The notes under the pieces are model-generated. The model was not told the DNA's origin, did no database searches, and was given only the letters and a program-made list of their open reading frames with translations. From Phialophora verrucosa (lineage: Eukaryota > Ascomycota > Eurotiomycetes > Chaetothyriales > Herpotrichiellaceae): a stretch of DNA of 64,000 nt. A program made the position numbers and the translations under genes. This document shows, one piece after another, positions 1-9,527 of this stretch (position 1 is the stretch's first letter; each line of letters starts with the position of its first letter). Location of the stretch: assembly GCA_002099365.1 (NCBI GenBank), contig MSED01000005.1:1736001-1800000 (forward strand). The letters run 5' to 3'.

Positions 1-2072
1 GGTGTAGGTCTAGCAGAGATCAGTCGCTTCGGCGCACCCTGCACGCCGGTAGCCACTGCACCGAAGACACCCTGTACACCACCAAGTACAGCCTTGCCGC
101 CGCCGGCAATGTTCTTTCCACCTTGACCCAAAACGTTGATGAAGTTCTTACCCACGTTTTCCAGCGCGGCGCCCCCTTGCACGAGAACGTTCTTACTCTG
201 CGCGGGCGCTTTCTGGAGACCTGTCTCCTTGTCCAAGAACTTCTTCATGGCCTCTGTCTCAGCAAGCGGCTCATACCTGACTATAAACTTCAAGTACGCC
301 TCCAAACTTTGGGTGAGCGTCGAACTTGTCTGACCTCTCCAGGTCGGCATGTTTGGGTATTTCTGACCAAACTCAGGTACTCCTGAGATGCGAGCTATCG
401 TCGTGAGGGTCTGATGAAGCGGTTCGAAATCGGCGTATCTACGTGATACCATCCAGCCAGGGTAGCGCTGCGAGGCTGGCTCAATCTGCAGCAAATATTC
501 ATTATTGGGTCTCTGGCGGAATGTTGTCTTTTCGTTCAAGTCGCCAAGATCCAGGATGGTGATAGACGCGTTGTGGAGGGTCAATGGGACTGCCATCATG
601 ACTTCGACAGGTGCGGGAGCCGTGGACACAGGCGAGGGCGGTACGACATTAGGCACTGTCTCGGCTAGTTGATCAAAGTTTGTAAAGGAAGCCTGCTCCT
701 TGCTCGGACTTGGGGTTGTCGAAGAATAGGCATTGCCGTCATTGTCGAAAACCAAGGACGTGTCGAGTGACGACTCTGCTGGGCGATTTCGATCACTATC
801 AGACGAGGTGGGTGTGGCCAGCCCAACATCGTTTGTCGCCACCGAACTCGTCTCTTCCGGTTCGCTAGCAGGCACGCCGCGTTTGCGCCGGGCTTCATCC
901 TCGGCAATCATTTCATTGAGTCGCTGGGCTTCGCGCATAGCCTCTTCCATGGCTTCTTCCGCCCTGCTGACCCGTCTGGTGTGTGATTTTCCCGGACCTA
1001 GATTCTCCTTGGCGTGGGACATGGCCTCGCTCATATCTTCCACTCCGGCATCTATAGCGTTCATTATCTCTGGCTCCCCCTGTTCCAACAAGAATACAAT
1101 CCAGCCATTAATCCACTCTGGCTTCGAACACATTTCGACAGTGGTCTCGAGGACAAGGCCTGCCAACACCTCACGGAGGAACGCCTTTACCGGAGGACAG
1201 TTGTATGCTTTGGGGTCGAGGAAGTTTTGCAAGATGTCATCGGCCACAAGATTGAATTTTCGGTCCTGTTGATCCTTGCTCAGAACATTGGCTAGATTAC
1301 TTTCTGGTTGGAACTGGAGGTATGTCTTGATCGCGGTCTCCGCATCTTGGTTCGACGAGGCCTTGATGGCGGTAGATAGCTCGTTCAAGAATACGATGAT
1401 GATCGAGGTCGAGTTGGCAAAGAAGTCAAGGACAGGGTCGGCGGGTCGTTTGCGCGAGAGATGGTTGGAGAAGGAGAGGACGAAGCCGGTGAAGGTGTTT
1501 CTGGCTGCAGCCGGGAAGGACTGGTCTTTGGGAAGCAGAGGACTATACCACCACCCGACATAGTCTCGCATGACAGCATCGGTGAAGTTGTTGAGTGACG
1601 CTCTGGTCTCGGGCTCAAAGTCGGAATAGTCGAGTATCTTGGATTCGTTGCCATCGTTCTCGTCATCTCTCTCTTGCCTCCTCTCCCGCCAGTCGAGCAC
1701 TCTCCGTGCGACTTCCACACCCAGCTCTTTCCTGCGCCGTTCTAGCTCGGCTTTCTCTTCCTCCGACCGGCCCCCGTACTGGCTTTCCCAGGTGGCGTGA
1801 AGAACAACGCCTCCGACTGCGCCGATGACGACCAAGCCAACGCGGCCCAGCACGAGGTAAGTCGACGCGCATAGACCGACTGCGCAGGCTCCGAGAGTCT
1901 CATTGCTCGCGTTTGCCAGGAATTTGAGGGTAGCGTCAATAACAGCAGAAGTTGTCAGCGGCTGAGTAGATCGTGTAGGCGGAGTCGAGGGACGTTTGGG
2001 GAGGACCGTGGATGGTTCGGAGCGGCTACCCTCTCCTTCCGTGGCTCCAGCGATGTCAGGTCTTTCCTCCAT
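1..2072 (-). CDS. PXA-PX domain sorting nexin-like protein, C-terminus outside the window
   Basis: The reading frame is open without an intron from an ATG at 2072 to the window edge (about 690 codons), so the C-terminus is missing. A hydrophobic stretch near residues 45-82 could anchor the protein in a membrane. Residues of about 125-290 look like a PXA domain (sorting-nexin associated; contains DFEPETRASLNNF and the VLETTVEMCSKPEWING stretch). A charged, low-complexity linker follows. A PX phosphoinositide-binding domain lies at about 490-610 (SRRYADFEPLHQTL, then a proline-rich PNMPTWRG segment). Glycine-rich sequence follows to the edge. PXA plus PX is the order in Mdm1 and SNX13/14/25-type proteins, which tether or sort at the ER, endosome or vacuole, so a nexin-C domain is expected beyond the edge. 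The family is clear; the exact orthologue is not. Confidence 0.85.
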   Translation of the reverse strand, partial: MEERPDIAGATEGEGSRSEPSTVLPKRPSTPPTRSTQPLTTSAVIDATLKFLANASNETLGACAVGLCASTYLVLGRVGLVVIGAVGGVVLHATWESQYGGRSEEEKAELERRRKELGVEVARRVLDWRERRQERDDENDGNESKILDYSDFEPETRASLNNFTDAVMRDYVGWWYSPLLPKDQSFPAAARNTFTGFVLSFSNHLSRKRPADPVLDFFANSTSIIIVFLNELSTAIKASSNQDAETAIKTYLQFQPESNLANVLSKDQQDRKFNLVADDILQNFLDPKAYNCPPVKAFLREVLAGLVLETTVEMCSKPEWINGWIVFLLEQGEPEIMNAIDAGVEDMSEAMSHAKENLGPGKSHTRRVSRAEEAMEEAMREAQRLNEMIAEDEARRKRGVPASEPEETSSVATNDVGLATPTSSDSDRNRPAESSLDTSLVFDNDGNAYSSTTPSPSKEQASFTNFDQLAETVPNVVPPSPVSTAPAPVEVMMAVPLTLHNASITILDLGDLNEKTTFRQRPNNEYLLQIEPASQRYPGWMVSRRYADFEPLHQTLTTIARISGVPEFGQKYPNMPTWRGQTSSTLTQSLEAYLKFIVRYEPLAETEAMKKFLDKETGLQKAPAQSKNVLVQGGAALENVGKNFINVLGQGGKNIAGGGKAVLGGVQGVFGAVATGVQGAPKRLISARPT

Positions 2073-2407
2073 AGTTGCACTGGATCATGGCGCACTCGGC
2101 GTGTACAAAGGAGAAAGCACGTTGCTACTTGTCGAGAACAAACGACACAGTCCGATCCGCATAAGCCCGGCTTCCTCGGGGCGTCGCATTGAGGTTCAGG
2201 GCTGAAAGAACACATGCCCCAAACGTCCGCTTTAGGGACCACGCGCTAAAGTTAGGGGCGCCGCGCAGCCCAATACATTTCCGCGTCGACACACGCCACA
2301 TCCCTGTCACTTTTTAGAAAAGTTCTGCCCGCAATTGGCAATTTTTGATTCGAGGACTCGCACATCGGAAAACGTACGTTGGCAGATATTTACTGTTGAA
2401 CAGCACG
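2073..2407. promoter_or_regulatory. Divergent promoter between the PXA-PX gene and the RING-like gene
   Basis: The two start codons (2072 on minus, 2408 on plus) lie 335 bp apart, so both promoters must fit in this gap. An upstream in-frame ATG for the RING-like gene exists at 2345, but the one at 2408 starts the more sensible protein. I see no canonical TATA box and no recognisable regulator site. Confidence 0.5.
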
Positions 2408-3221
2408 ATGGCTACTACAAGCGCCGAACAACTCTGTGCAACCTGCCAGGAGCCCCTCCTCATTGAGGTCGAGCCAGATAGCGATGTCGAGGAAACCAAG
2501 GCACCGGCGCAGACCGAGAGTGTCCCGGATGATGTCGAATTGACCTGTGGCTGCCATTACCATTGGTACATCCCGTCTCGTCGTTACCGGTATCTGTGTG
2601 TTTAACAGATGGTCCAGGGAATGCTTTCTAGAGTCGTACACCATTACACAATGCCCAAACTGCGACAAAAACATCTCCTCGCTTTCTCCGAGTGGATCGC
2701 AACAGGTTTTGGTCACCCTCCGGAACGAAGGCGGACTCCAAGAGAAGTATGACATCCTACCAGCGGCCACAGAGGAAGCGTATCTGCGGGCTTATCCTGA
2801 GGAACGCAAGGGCCATGCATACTTGGAGTTCTGTCGGGAAGGCGACATCGATGCCATTATCCACATGATCAAGGACTCGAAAGATGACGGCGACGAGGAA
2901 GATCAAGAGATGGATGACATTCTGAGATATCGTGGCACATTCGAAGGCATCGAGGGTTCAGGGTTGCACGTCGCAATTCGGTATAATCAACAGGAGGTAG
3001 CCTGGTTACTCCTGGCGCTCGGCTCGCAGCTGGGATGGGAAAAGTTCCCTTCCATCGTTCTCCAAGCAATGCATGGTCTTGGCCTGCGCAAAGAAGACAG
3101 GAGCGGTGAGCCAGACATTAGATCCTTGGTGGACAGTGAAGGGCGCAAGCCGGCAGATTTGGCACAGCAACTTGGAGGTGTATGGGAAGAATGGCTTTCG
3201 GAGGGCCGATTGATTCCTTGA
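2408..3221 (+). CDS. RING-like zinc-binding protein with an ankyrin-type C-terminal half
   Basis: Two exons, 2408-2565 and 2618-3221, encode 253 residues. The 52-bp intron has a GTACAT donor and a CCAG acceptor. This acceptor is chosen because the nearer AG at 2608 would create an immediate stop, whereas the one at 2617 restores the ligand spacing. The N-terminal 70 residues carry C10-x2-C13, then C47-G-C49-H50-Y-H52-x2-C55, then C65-x2-C68, a RING-like or U-box-like ligand set suggesting an E3 ligase. An acidic stretch near residues 135-150 (DGDEEDQEMDD) precedes a region with ankyrin flavour (GSGLHVAIRYNQQEVAWLLL; DSEGRKPADLAQQ). Its ubiquitin-ligase role is inferred from the ligands only. 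It is divergent from the PXA-PX gene and tail-to-tail with the thioesterase. Confidence 0.8.
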
Positions 3222-3401
3222 TCGACGACCTGGATCTGTCTGCTGTACCACACCATAATTCTCAAAGCGATCTGAATGTATGATCGATCGCCTGAGATCT
3301 AAAGCATAGGTGCGATGAAGTTGCTCTTCGACATCCGAGTGAATCATAGCAGAATGGAGGAGTGTTGCTGCCTGATGCAAAGAAGATGCCGGGTAATAAG
3401 A

Positions 3402-3866
3402 TCACGAGCTCTTGCTCGGTGGCTGATCACGAAGAATGTACTTTGTATGAGTACCATGGGCAACCACGCTCTTGTTCTCGCCTTCCCCCTTGAGGATCGT
3501 GACCGTTGTGAAGCCCAGATTCTTTCCCACTCGACTGACGCTGCCCTCGATGGTCAACACATCGCCCAACTTGGCGGTCGAAACGTATGATACATGGATG
3601 TCCGTGCTGACTCCTGTCTTTTCCATGCCGGTACTTGCGATAGCCATGCCTCCAGCCCAATCGACAATGGTGGCGGACACCGAGCCATGCAGGCCACCTT
3701 TGGAATTGAGAAGTGTCGCCGAGACAGGGAGACGGGCAACCATCGAGCCACTCTCAGCAGAGACGAGTTCGATGTCCGAGAAGAAGAACTTGTAGACTGG
3801 AGAATTTTCCTGGACCCGAGTCCAGCATGCTTGGACATAGTCCAAAGGGGTCTTGATGGAGCCCAT
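3402..3866 (-). CDS. ACOT13/THEM2-like hotdog-fold acyl-CoA thioesterase
   Basis: A single-exon gene for 154 residues starting MGSIKTPLDY. An in-frame ATG 63 bases upstream (3929) would add a poorly conserved tail, so the internal start is preferred. The hotdog signature is visible: GGLHGSVSATIVDWAGG has the HG and the downstream Asp of the PaaI/4HBT catalytic helix, followed by VSTDIHVSYVSTAKLGD and a C-terminal HGTHTKY strand, in the same order as human ACOT13. The expected reaction is hydrolysis of fatty acyl-CoA to free acid and CoA, probably as a homotetramer, perhaps mitochondrial or cytosolic; no clear targeting peptide is seen. The substrate is unknown. It shares a 263-bp divergent promoter with ERB1. 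Confidence 0.88.
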   Translation of the reverse strand: MGSIKTPLDYVQACWTRVQENSPVYKFFFSDIELVSAESGSMVARLPVSATLLNSKGGLHGSVSATIVDWAGGMAIASTGMEKTGVSTDIHVSYVSTAKLGDVLTIEGSVSRVGKNLGFTTVTILKGEGENKSVVAHGTHTKYILRDQPPSKSS

Positions 3867-4129
3867 GGCGAGCGTGGATGATATAGCAGAAATGTAACTG
3901 TCTAAAGAGCAAGCAAAAGAACAAACCAACAGGGACCAGTGTTGAAGTCAACCAAAATCTCAAGGTGAACTCAACCTGCGCCATAGCGTGGAAAGTTGCC
4001 GTACACCGCCCCTGGCAGAAAAAGTTCCCAGATTGGTCTCCACAATTTTTGGGGTTGCAATCGCATCCATCTCGAATTTTTGGATCATTGTGCCTGCCAG
4101 CTACGAGTGTGAACAATCCACCAGCAGCC

Positions 4130-6469
4130 ATGGTAGATTCAAAAAAAAGGAAAGCCGTCACACGAGACGTCGAGAAAGACGCTGCGGTTGTGTCAGGTGA
4201 CGAGTTCGACGTTGCGTATCTCGACGGCACCCTTACAGACGACGACGATTCTGCCAGTGGCACTGACGAAGAAGATGCGAGCACCGGTGGAGAAGATGAA
4301 AGTGATGCCATTTCGATTGGAAGCGATGAGGTGTCGTCAGAAGACGACGGGCAGCTGCTGAAACCGAAGAGCAAGAGTGGATTAGAGATGCAGGACAGAG
4401 AAGTCGAGGATGCGCTGGCCACAGGCGAGCAGAACGAAGAGCCCAACTACAAGGTCGTCAAGGATGCCAATGGAAACGAGAGATACATCTACCCTGAGAT
4501 AGATCCGGGTGATGATTCAGACTACTCGGTCCCAGAGAACGATGCCAATACGATCGGCAACATTCCCCTCTCGTTCTACGACTCATATCCTCACATCGGA
4601 TACAATATCAATGGCAAGAAAATCATGCGGCCGGCGAAAGGAGAAGCTCTGGATGCACTACTGGACACCATTGACGTCCCTAAAGGATGGACTGGCCTTA
4701 CAGATCCTGCTACGGGCAAGCCTCTCGAACTCAGTCAGGAGGAGTTGGAGCTGCTGAAGAAGGTGCAGATGAATGAGGTCGCCGCTGATGGCTATGATCC
4801 CTACGAGCCCACTGTCGAGTGGTTCACTAGCAAGACGGAAATCATGCCACTCAGTTCCGCGCCGGAGCCCAAAAGACGCTTCGTGCCCTCCAAACACGAG
4901 CAAAAACGGGTCATGAAAATCGTCCGGGCCATTCGAGAAGGTCGCATCTTGCCTTACAAGCCTCCTACGGAAGAGGACGAGCAAGACGAAGGGATACAGA
5001 ACTACGACATATGGGCTGACGAACAACCTAGACCTGATCATGCTATGCACATGCCGGCTCCGAAACTTCCACCGCCTGGATTCGACGAGTCTTACCATCC
5101 ACCAGCGGAGTACCTGCCAGACAAGAAAGAAAAAGAGGCGTGGGAGAAAGCGGACGAGGAAGACCGAGAGAAGGACTACCTGCCCACAGACCATGCCGCG
5201 CTCCGGAAAGTCCCGGGCTACGAACGATTCGTCAAAGAAAAGTTCGAGCGGTGCCTCGACCTCTATCTTGCACCTCGAGTCCGGCGGACAAAGCTCAACA
5301 TCGATCCAGAATCATTGCTGCCAAAATTGCCCAATCCCGACGAACTCCGACCATTCCCCACACATGAAGCCGGACGTTTCCATGGTCACAAAGGTCGTGT
5401 TCGATCCTTGGCCATCGATCCATCCGGACAGTATTTGGCTACTGGGGGTGACGATGGATCTGCAAAGGTATGGACGCTGCAGCCTCCTCGAGAGATCTGG
5501 TCTGCGCAGTTGGCATCAGACGCTGCAGTCAACGCTGTCCGATGGCGACCTGGCAAGGATACCCCCATTCTGGCAGCTTGTGCCGAAGACAACGTATACC
5601 TGTGCGTCCCTCGGCTAGGCACGGACCTAGGACCCGAATCAGACGCAGCTCAGGCTATCCTAGATGCCGGTTGGGGATATGCTGCTTCAGAGAATACCAC
5701 TGCGAAACCCTCTTCCGTCAAGTGGACTCGGCCATCCTCTTCCCAAAGAAACCAAGGTGTAGCCGTGGTCATCCACCTTGGCCATACTGCAAAGACGTTG
5801 TCTTTCCATTCCGGTGGGAATCACTTTGTCACAGTTTGTCCGGGTACCACAGTTCCGGCATCCCAAGCCATTGCCATCCACACAATCACCAAACATCAGA
5901 CACAACTACCTTTCCGCAAGAGACTGAAGGGCGGCGGCACTCCTCAGGTTGCGCACTTCCATCCGACCAAGCCCATTCTGTTTGTGGCAAACCAGCGAGT
6001 GATCCGTGCCTACGATCTGACGAGACAGTCCTTACTGAAAATAATTCAACCAGGCGCACGCTGGATCAGCAGCTTCGACATCCACCCCACAAGCTCTTCC
6101 ACGGCTGGCTCAGACAACCTTATAGTTGGTTCGTACGACCGCCGTTTGCTGTGGATGGATCTCGACCTGTCACCTCGCCCGTACAAAACACTGCGCTTCC
6201 ACGAGAAAGCGATTCGGTCAGTCCGCTTCCATCCAGCGACAAACCGATATCCTTTGTTTGCAGATGGTAGCGATGACGGCAGTATTCAGATCTTCCACGG
6301 TCAGGTTACGAGTGATATGATGAGTAATGCGCAGATTGTACCACTCAAGGTCTTGCGAGGACACAAGATCACGGGAGGGCTAGGAGTAATGGATCTGGAC
6401 TGGCACCCTCAGCATCCTTGGCTGGTAAGTGCTGGTGGCGATGGGACATGTAGGCTGTGGGTTGCTTGA
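4130..6469 (+). CDS. ERB1: Ribosome biogenesis protein ERB1 (BOP1 orthologue)
   Basis: A single exon of 779 residues from the ATG at 4130 (MVDSKKRKAV). The frame stays open upstream to 3965, but that extension is not ERB1-like. The order is: a strongly acidic N-terminal tract (about residues 25-85, many Asp/Glu), the BOP1-NT domain (about 130-410, with GYNINGKKIMRP and DPYEPTVEWF), then seven-bladed WD40 repeats from about residue 415 (HGHKGRVRSLAIDPSGQYL) to the C-terminal GGDGTCRLW. Erb1 forms the PeBoW complex with Nop7 and Ytm1 in the nucleolus and is needed for 27S pre-rRNA processing and 60S assembly. Length and domain order are normal for the family. Its divergent neighbour is the thioesterase; RAD52 follows in the same direction. 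Confidence 0.97.
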   Translation: MVDSKKRKAVTRDVEKDAAVVSGDEFDVAYLDGTLTDDDDSASGTDEEDASTGGEDESDAISIGSDEVSSEDDGQLLKPKSKSGLEMQDREVEDALATGEQNEEPNYKVVKDANGNERYIYPEIDPGDDSDYSVPENDANTIGNIPLSFYDSYPHIGYNINGKKIMRPAKGEALDALLDTIDVPKGWTGLTDPATGKPLELSQEELELLKKVQMNEVAADGYDPYEPTVEWFTSKTEIMPLSSAPEPKRRFVPSKHEQKRVMKIVRAIREGRILPYKPPTEEDEQDEGIQNYDIWADEQPRPDHAMHMPAPKLPPPGFDESYHPPAEYLPDKKEKEAWEKADEEDREKDYLPTDHAALRKVPGYERFVKEKFERCLDLYLAPRVRRTKLNIDPESLLPKLPNPDELRPFPTHEAGRFHGHKGRVRSLAIDPSGQYLATGGDDGSAKVWTLQPPREIWSAQLASDAAVNAVRWRPGKDTPILAACAEDNVYLCVPRLGTDLGPESDAAQAILDAGWGYAASENTTAKPSSVKWTRPSSSQRNQGVAVVIHLGHTAKTLSFHSGGNHFVTVCPGTTVPASQAIAIHTITKHQTQLPFRKRLKGGGTPQVAHFHPTKPILFVANQRVIRAYDLTRQSLLKIIQPGARWISSFDIHPTSSSTAGSDNLIVGSYDRRLLWMDLDLSPRPYKTLRFHEKAIRSVRFHPATNRYPLFADGSDDGSIQIFHGQVTSDMMSNAQIVPLKVLRGHKITGGLGVMDLDWHPQHPWLVSAGGDGTCRLWVA

Positions 6470-6717
6470 GATAGCCTCGACGGAGAAGATGAATAGACAA
6501 AAGGGATCGAAACCAGAGCAATTGTTTCGATCTCACAATCTTGGAAGTTGAGAATTGCACCCACGTGACAAGGCGTATACCGAAGTTGGACCGACGCGTC
6601 TGCCTGTCGCGTCCACGCTGGTTTCAGTCACTTCCACCTCCGTCAGCGTACTATCCGCATAGACCGTAGAAGTCCCACAGCAGTATATTGCGCAGTGTCC
6701 CTTTCCCTGCCACAATA

Positions 6718-8404
6718 ATGCCGGCGTAGGTCTTGATTCGGTCGTCAAAGCGGATTTCGGCTGACATCCAACAGGGTCGGTGACCAGCATAAGCCCAATG
6801 GTAGCACAACAAGCAACCCATTCGAAGAACAACCTCCCCGAATCACCGAATATACTGCGCAGGAAATTGCTACTCTACAAAGCCGACTGGACAAGCAACT
6901 CGGACCGGAATATATCTCGTCAAGGGCGGGGCCAGGCGGCTTAAAAGTACATTATCTGGCAGCTGAGAAGGCGATCAGCCTTGCCAACGAAGTCTTTGGC
7001 TTCAATGGCTGGAGTAGCTCGATTCAAAACATTCAGATCGACTTTGTCGACGAGAACCCCCAGACAGGAAAGATATCCCTCGGGTTGTCCGTGATTGTGC
7101 GAGTCACGTTGAAAGATGGCACACACCACGAGGATATTGGCTACGGCCAGATTGACAACTGCAAGGGCAAAGCTGCAGCATTCGAAAAAGCAAAGAAAGA
7201 GGGTACTACAGACGCACTGAAGAGGGCGCTCCGGAACTTTGGCAATGTCCTAGGAAACTGCGTTTACGACAAGGCTTACTTGCAAAAAGTCACAAAACTG
7301 AAGGTTGGGGCTACCAAATGGGATGAAAGCATGCTGCACCGACACGCGGATTTTGCGCCCAAGAAAGATCCGCAAGAAGCCAAGCACAACTCCTCTGCTT
7401 CTACACTAGAAGCCATCTCAGAGCCGGCGAGGCCGAAAGCATCTCTCCCCGCACAAGAAGAAACCCAGGAATTCGAGGACAGTTTCGAGCTGGCGGATTT
7501 TGAGGAGATTGACTTTAGCGAAGGCAACATTGGTCATCCAGATGAGGTCGCTTTGCCCGCAGAATCGGCGGACACGGCCCGCAAGTCAGCTAATTCCGCT
7601 CCAGAGCGAACCTTACCCCAACCTAGAGCTGATCTGACCACACCTTCGAAGCCGCAGTTAACAGGGCCGCCAGTTCCTCGTCCTGAAACGTCGAGGCCTC
7701 CCCAGGTTCCTGGCGCAACGAATGTCATACCTCAACCGCTGCCCGGCCAGCGAGCCCAAGCTCCGTCCGGTCCGCCCACAAGGCCTTCAGCGGCAGATTC
7801 TCGATTCGGATTGGAGAATATCCCTCGGGTGTCTTCGCCTCCGCAAACTGGTCAAGTCCTGGGTTTCTATTCAGCCAAGGCCGCTGATAGTCTGGATGGG
7901 AACAACAACGTGGTTGCAGGCGGACCTGCCGCTGCGCCTAGATTCAATCCTTACGCTGACAGTCCATCTATTCGCAAGACATCTGGAGTCAACCACACCA
8001 AGTCCGTTCCTCTGAAGCGTGACTTGTCGGTAGACACCACTCCTATAAGACGGGACCTCGTCAATCCCCAAGCTGAGCAGCTCCGGCGGGTAGGCGCTCC
8101 CGGGCCGAATGGACAATTTCCAGGCATACGAGGGCCAAGCACTTCAGCCTACCGACCTCCTACGAGACGAGGGCCGCTGGAGTCAAACGCAACCCATTTC
8201 TCGAATCCGGTCGAGTTTGGCGGAGTAGAGCGCGGGTTGCAGTCTGCCACAAGAACCCCGCTAGGAGATGTGAGCAATGTACAGCATCATGTCACGGCTG
8301 CCACGACAGATGGGGCCGATGCGAAGAGACAGCGCGTCGCAGATGCGGCGCCGCATGGGGAAGCTGGGACGACGAATAGTCAACCGAGCAGCAATAACGG
8401 GTGA
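6718..8404 (+). CDS. RAD52: DNA repair and recombination protein RAD52
   Basis: Two exons, 6718-6725 and 6775-8404, encode 545 residues. Exon 1 is only 8 nt (Met, Pro and two bases of Ala). The 49-bp intron (GTAGGT donor, AACAG acceptor) joins it to give MPAVGDQH, the usual filamentous-fungal start, and no other ATG precedes the conserved domain. Residues of about 20-190 form the Rad52/22 DNA-binding core (ITEYTAQEIATLQSRLDKQL; EVFGFNGWSSSIQNI; DIGYGQIDNCKGKAAAFEKA; DALKRALRNFGNVLGNC). The rest is low-complexity, Pro/Ser-rich and holds the presumed Rad51- and RPA-contact regions, as in yeast. Rad52 anneals RPA-coated single strands and loads Rad51 in double-strand break repair. Nothing looks broken. 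Confidence 0.96.
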
Positions 8405-9527
8405 AGGAGCTCGAGAACGGCAGGAGGCTAAGGCAGGTCGATTGATCGAGCATGGCACAGATGGGCTTTGCCGTGGACGCGGGCAGCTGGGGAATTCGGC
8501 GCAGGCGTTGGCTCTGGGACCAGCAGCGGATGTCTGTATCGCAGTACCTTTTTTTGAGCGGTTATCAGCTATTGCCGTAAATACCCCCGTCTGAATGATG
8601 AAGATTATGACAAAGGTGAATTACAGCAGGGAATCTGTCGCTTCCAAAGCTTCTACAGTGCTTGGTCTGCCGGGGGCTCCGTCATACTGTACAACACGAG
8701 GATGGCGGTGCCTGTAACGCAGCCGAGCGGGCCGAGACGCAGGACGTGGACAAGTCAACCGCTCTACAACTCCTCTGCTGTCGAGCTTATCGATCGAACA
8801 TCTGTCTCCACATCCTTATCGCACGAGTACGAGTACGAATAGCAGCTGTCACTCGCTCGGTAAACCTAGGATGGACCCAGATGGATTCTGCCATGTACAC
8901 ATTTATTGGATCCGCTCGTCAACGGAAGCCGACGTCCGTACAGCTGCCAACACCGCAACGAAGCTATTGCGCGATACACAAGGACTTCCAGAATGCTCGT
9001 CCGCCATAGCCCAAACCCTTCGGCAATATGCAAGAGACAACATGCATGCATCCAAAGGTCTTGCCCAACATTCTTAGGATCTTCATGCCGCCGCTCGGAT
9101 TGGCAAGGCCCCGGAGAACCGGTTACCGGCCAGGCTACAGCAAATCCTTCGTGCCGGTAACGAAAGCCAACTGACCCAAGCAGAAGGCGATCTGCACAGA
9201 AGAGCTCATAGCGGAATAGGCCATGGCCTTGGCAGCACTTCCCTTGCTCGATGTGGCAGGTAGGTGCTATGTCTTCCGTCTATGCAACCTGTTAATCTAA
9301 GCCAATCATCGATTGCTTTTTCATCTCGGACATGGACGACTATCTTGAATGACTAAACACAGGCACCAGCGAACATCAACATCAATGTGGGATTCTCGAG
9401 TGCGGAGGCTGCCATTGGGGACAGACGGGAGGTTGCTCTCCGTGTACAAAAACCTGTGATCGCCGGGAACGAGTATGATGGCGTGCTCTTCAGCTCGTCG
9501 AGATACCCCTTTGGTTCCTGACTCACG
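8405..9527. other. Intergenic region between RAD52 and the L-amino acid oxidase gene
   Basis: About 1.1 kb with no credible coding signal; the short ORFs here have no family resemblance and overlap each other in several frames. It should contain the 3' end of the RAD52 transcript and the promoter and leader of the oxidase gene. A small tandem of CGAGTA units near 8823-8838 is the only repeat seen. Confidence 0.5.

Noticed and set aside
3754..4446. 230-codon minus-strand ORF over the ERB1 start
   Set aside because: Its serine runs are the reverse of the acidic tract of ERB1; it is a shadow.
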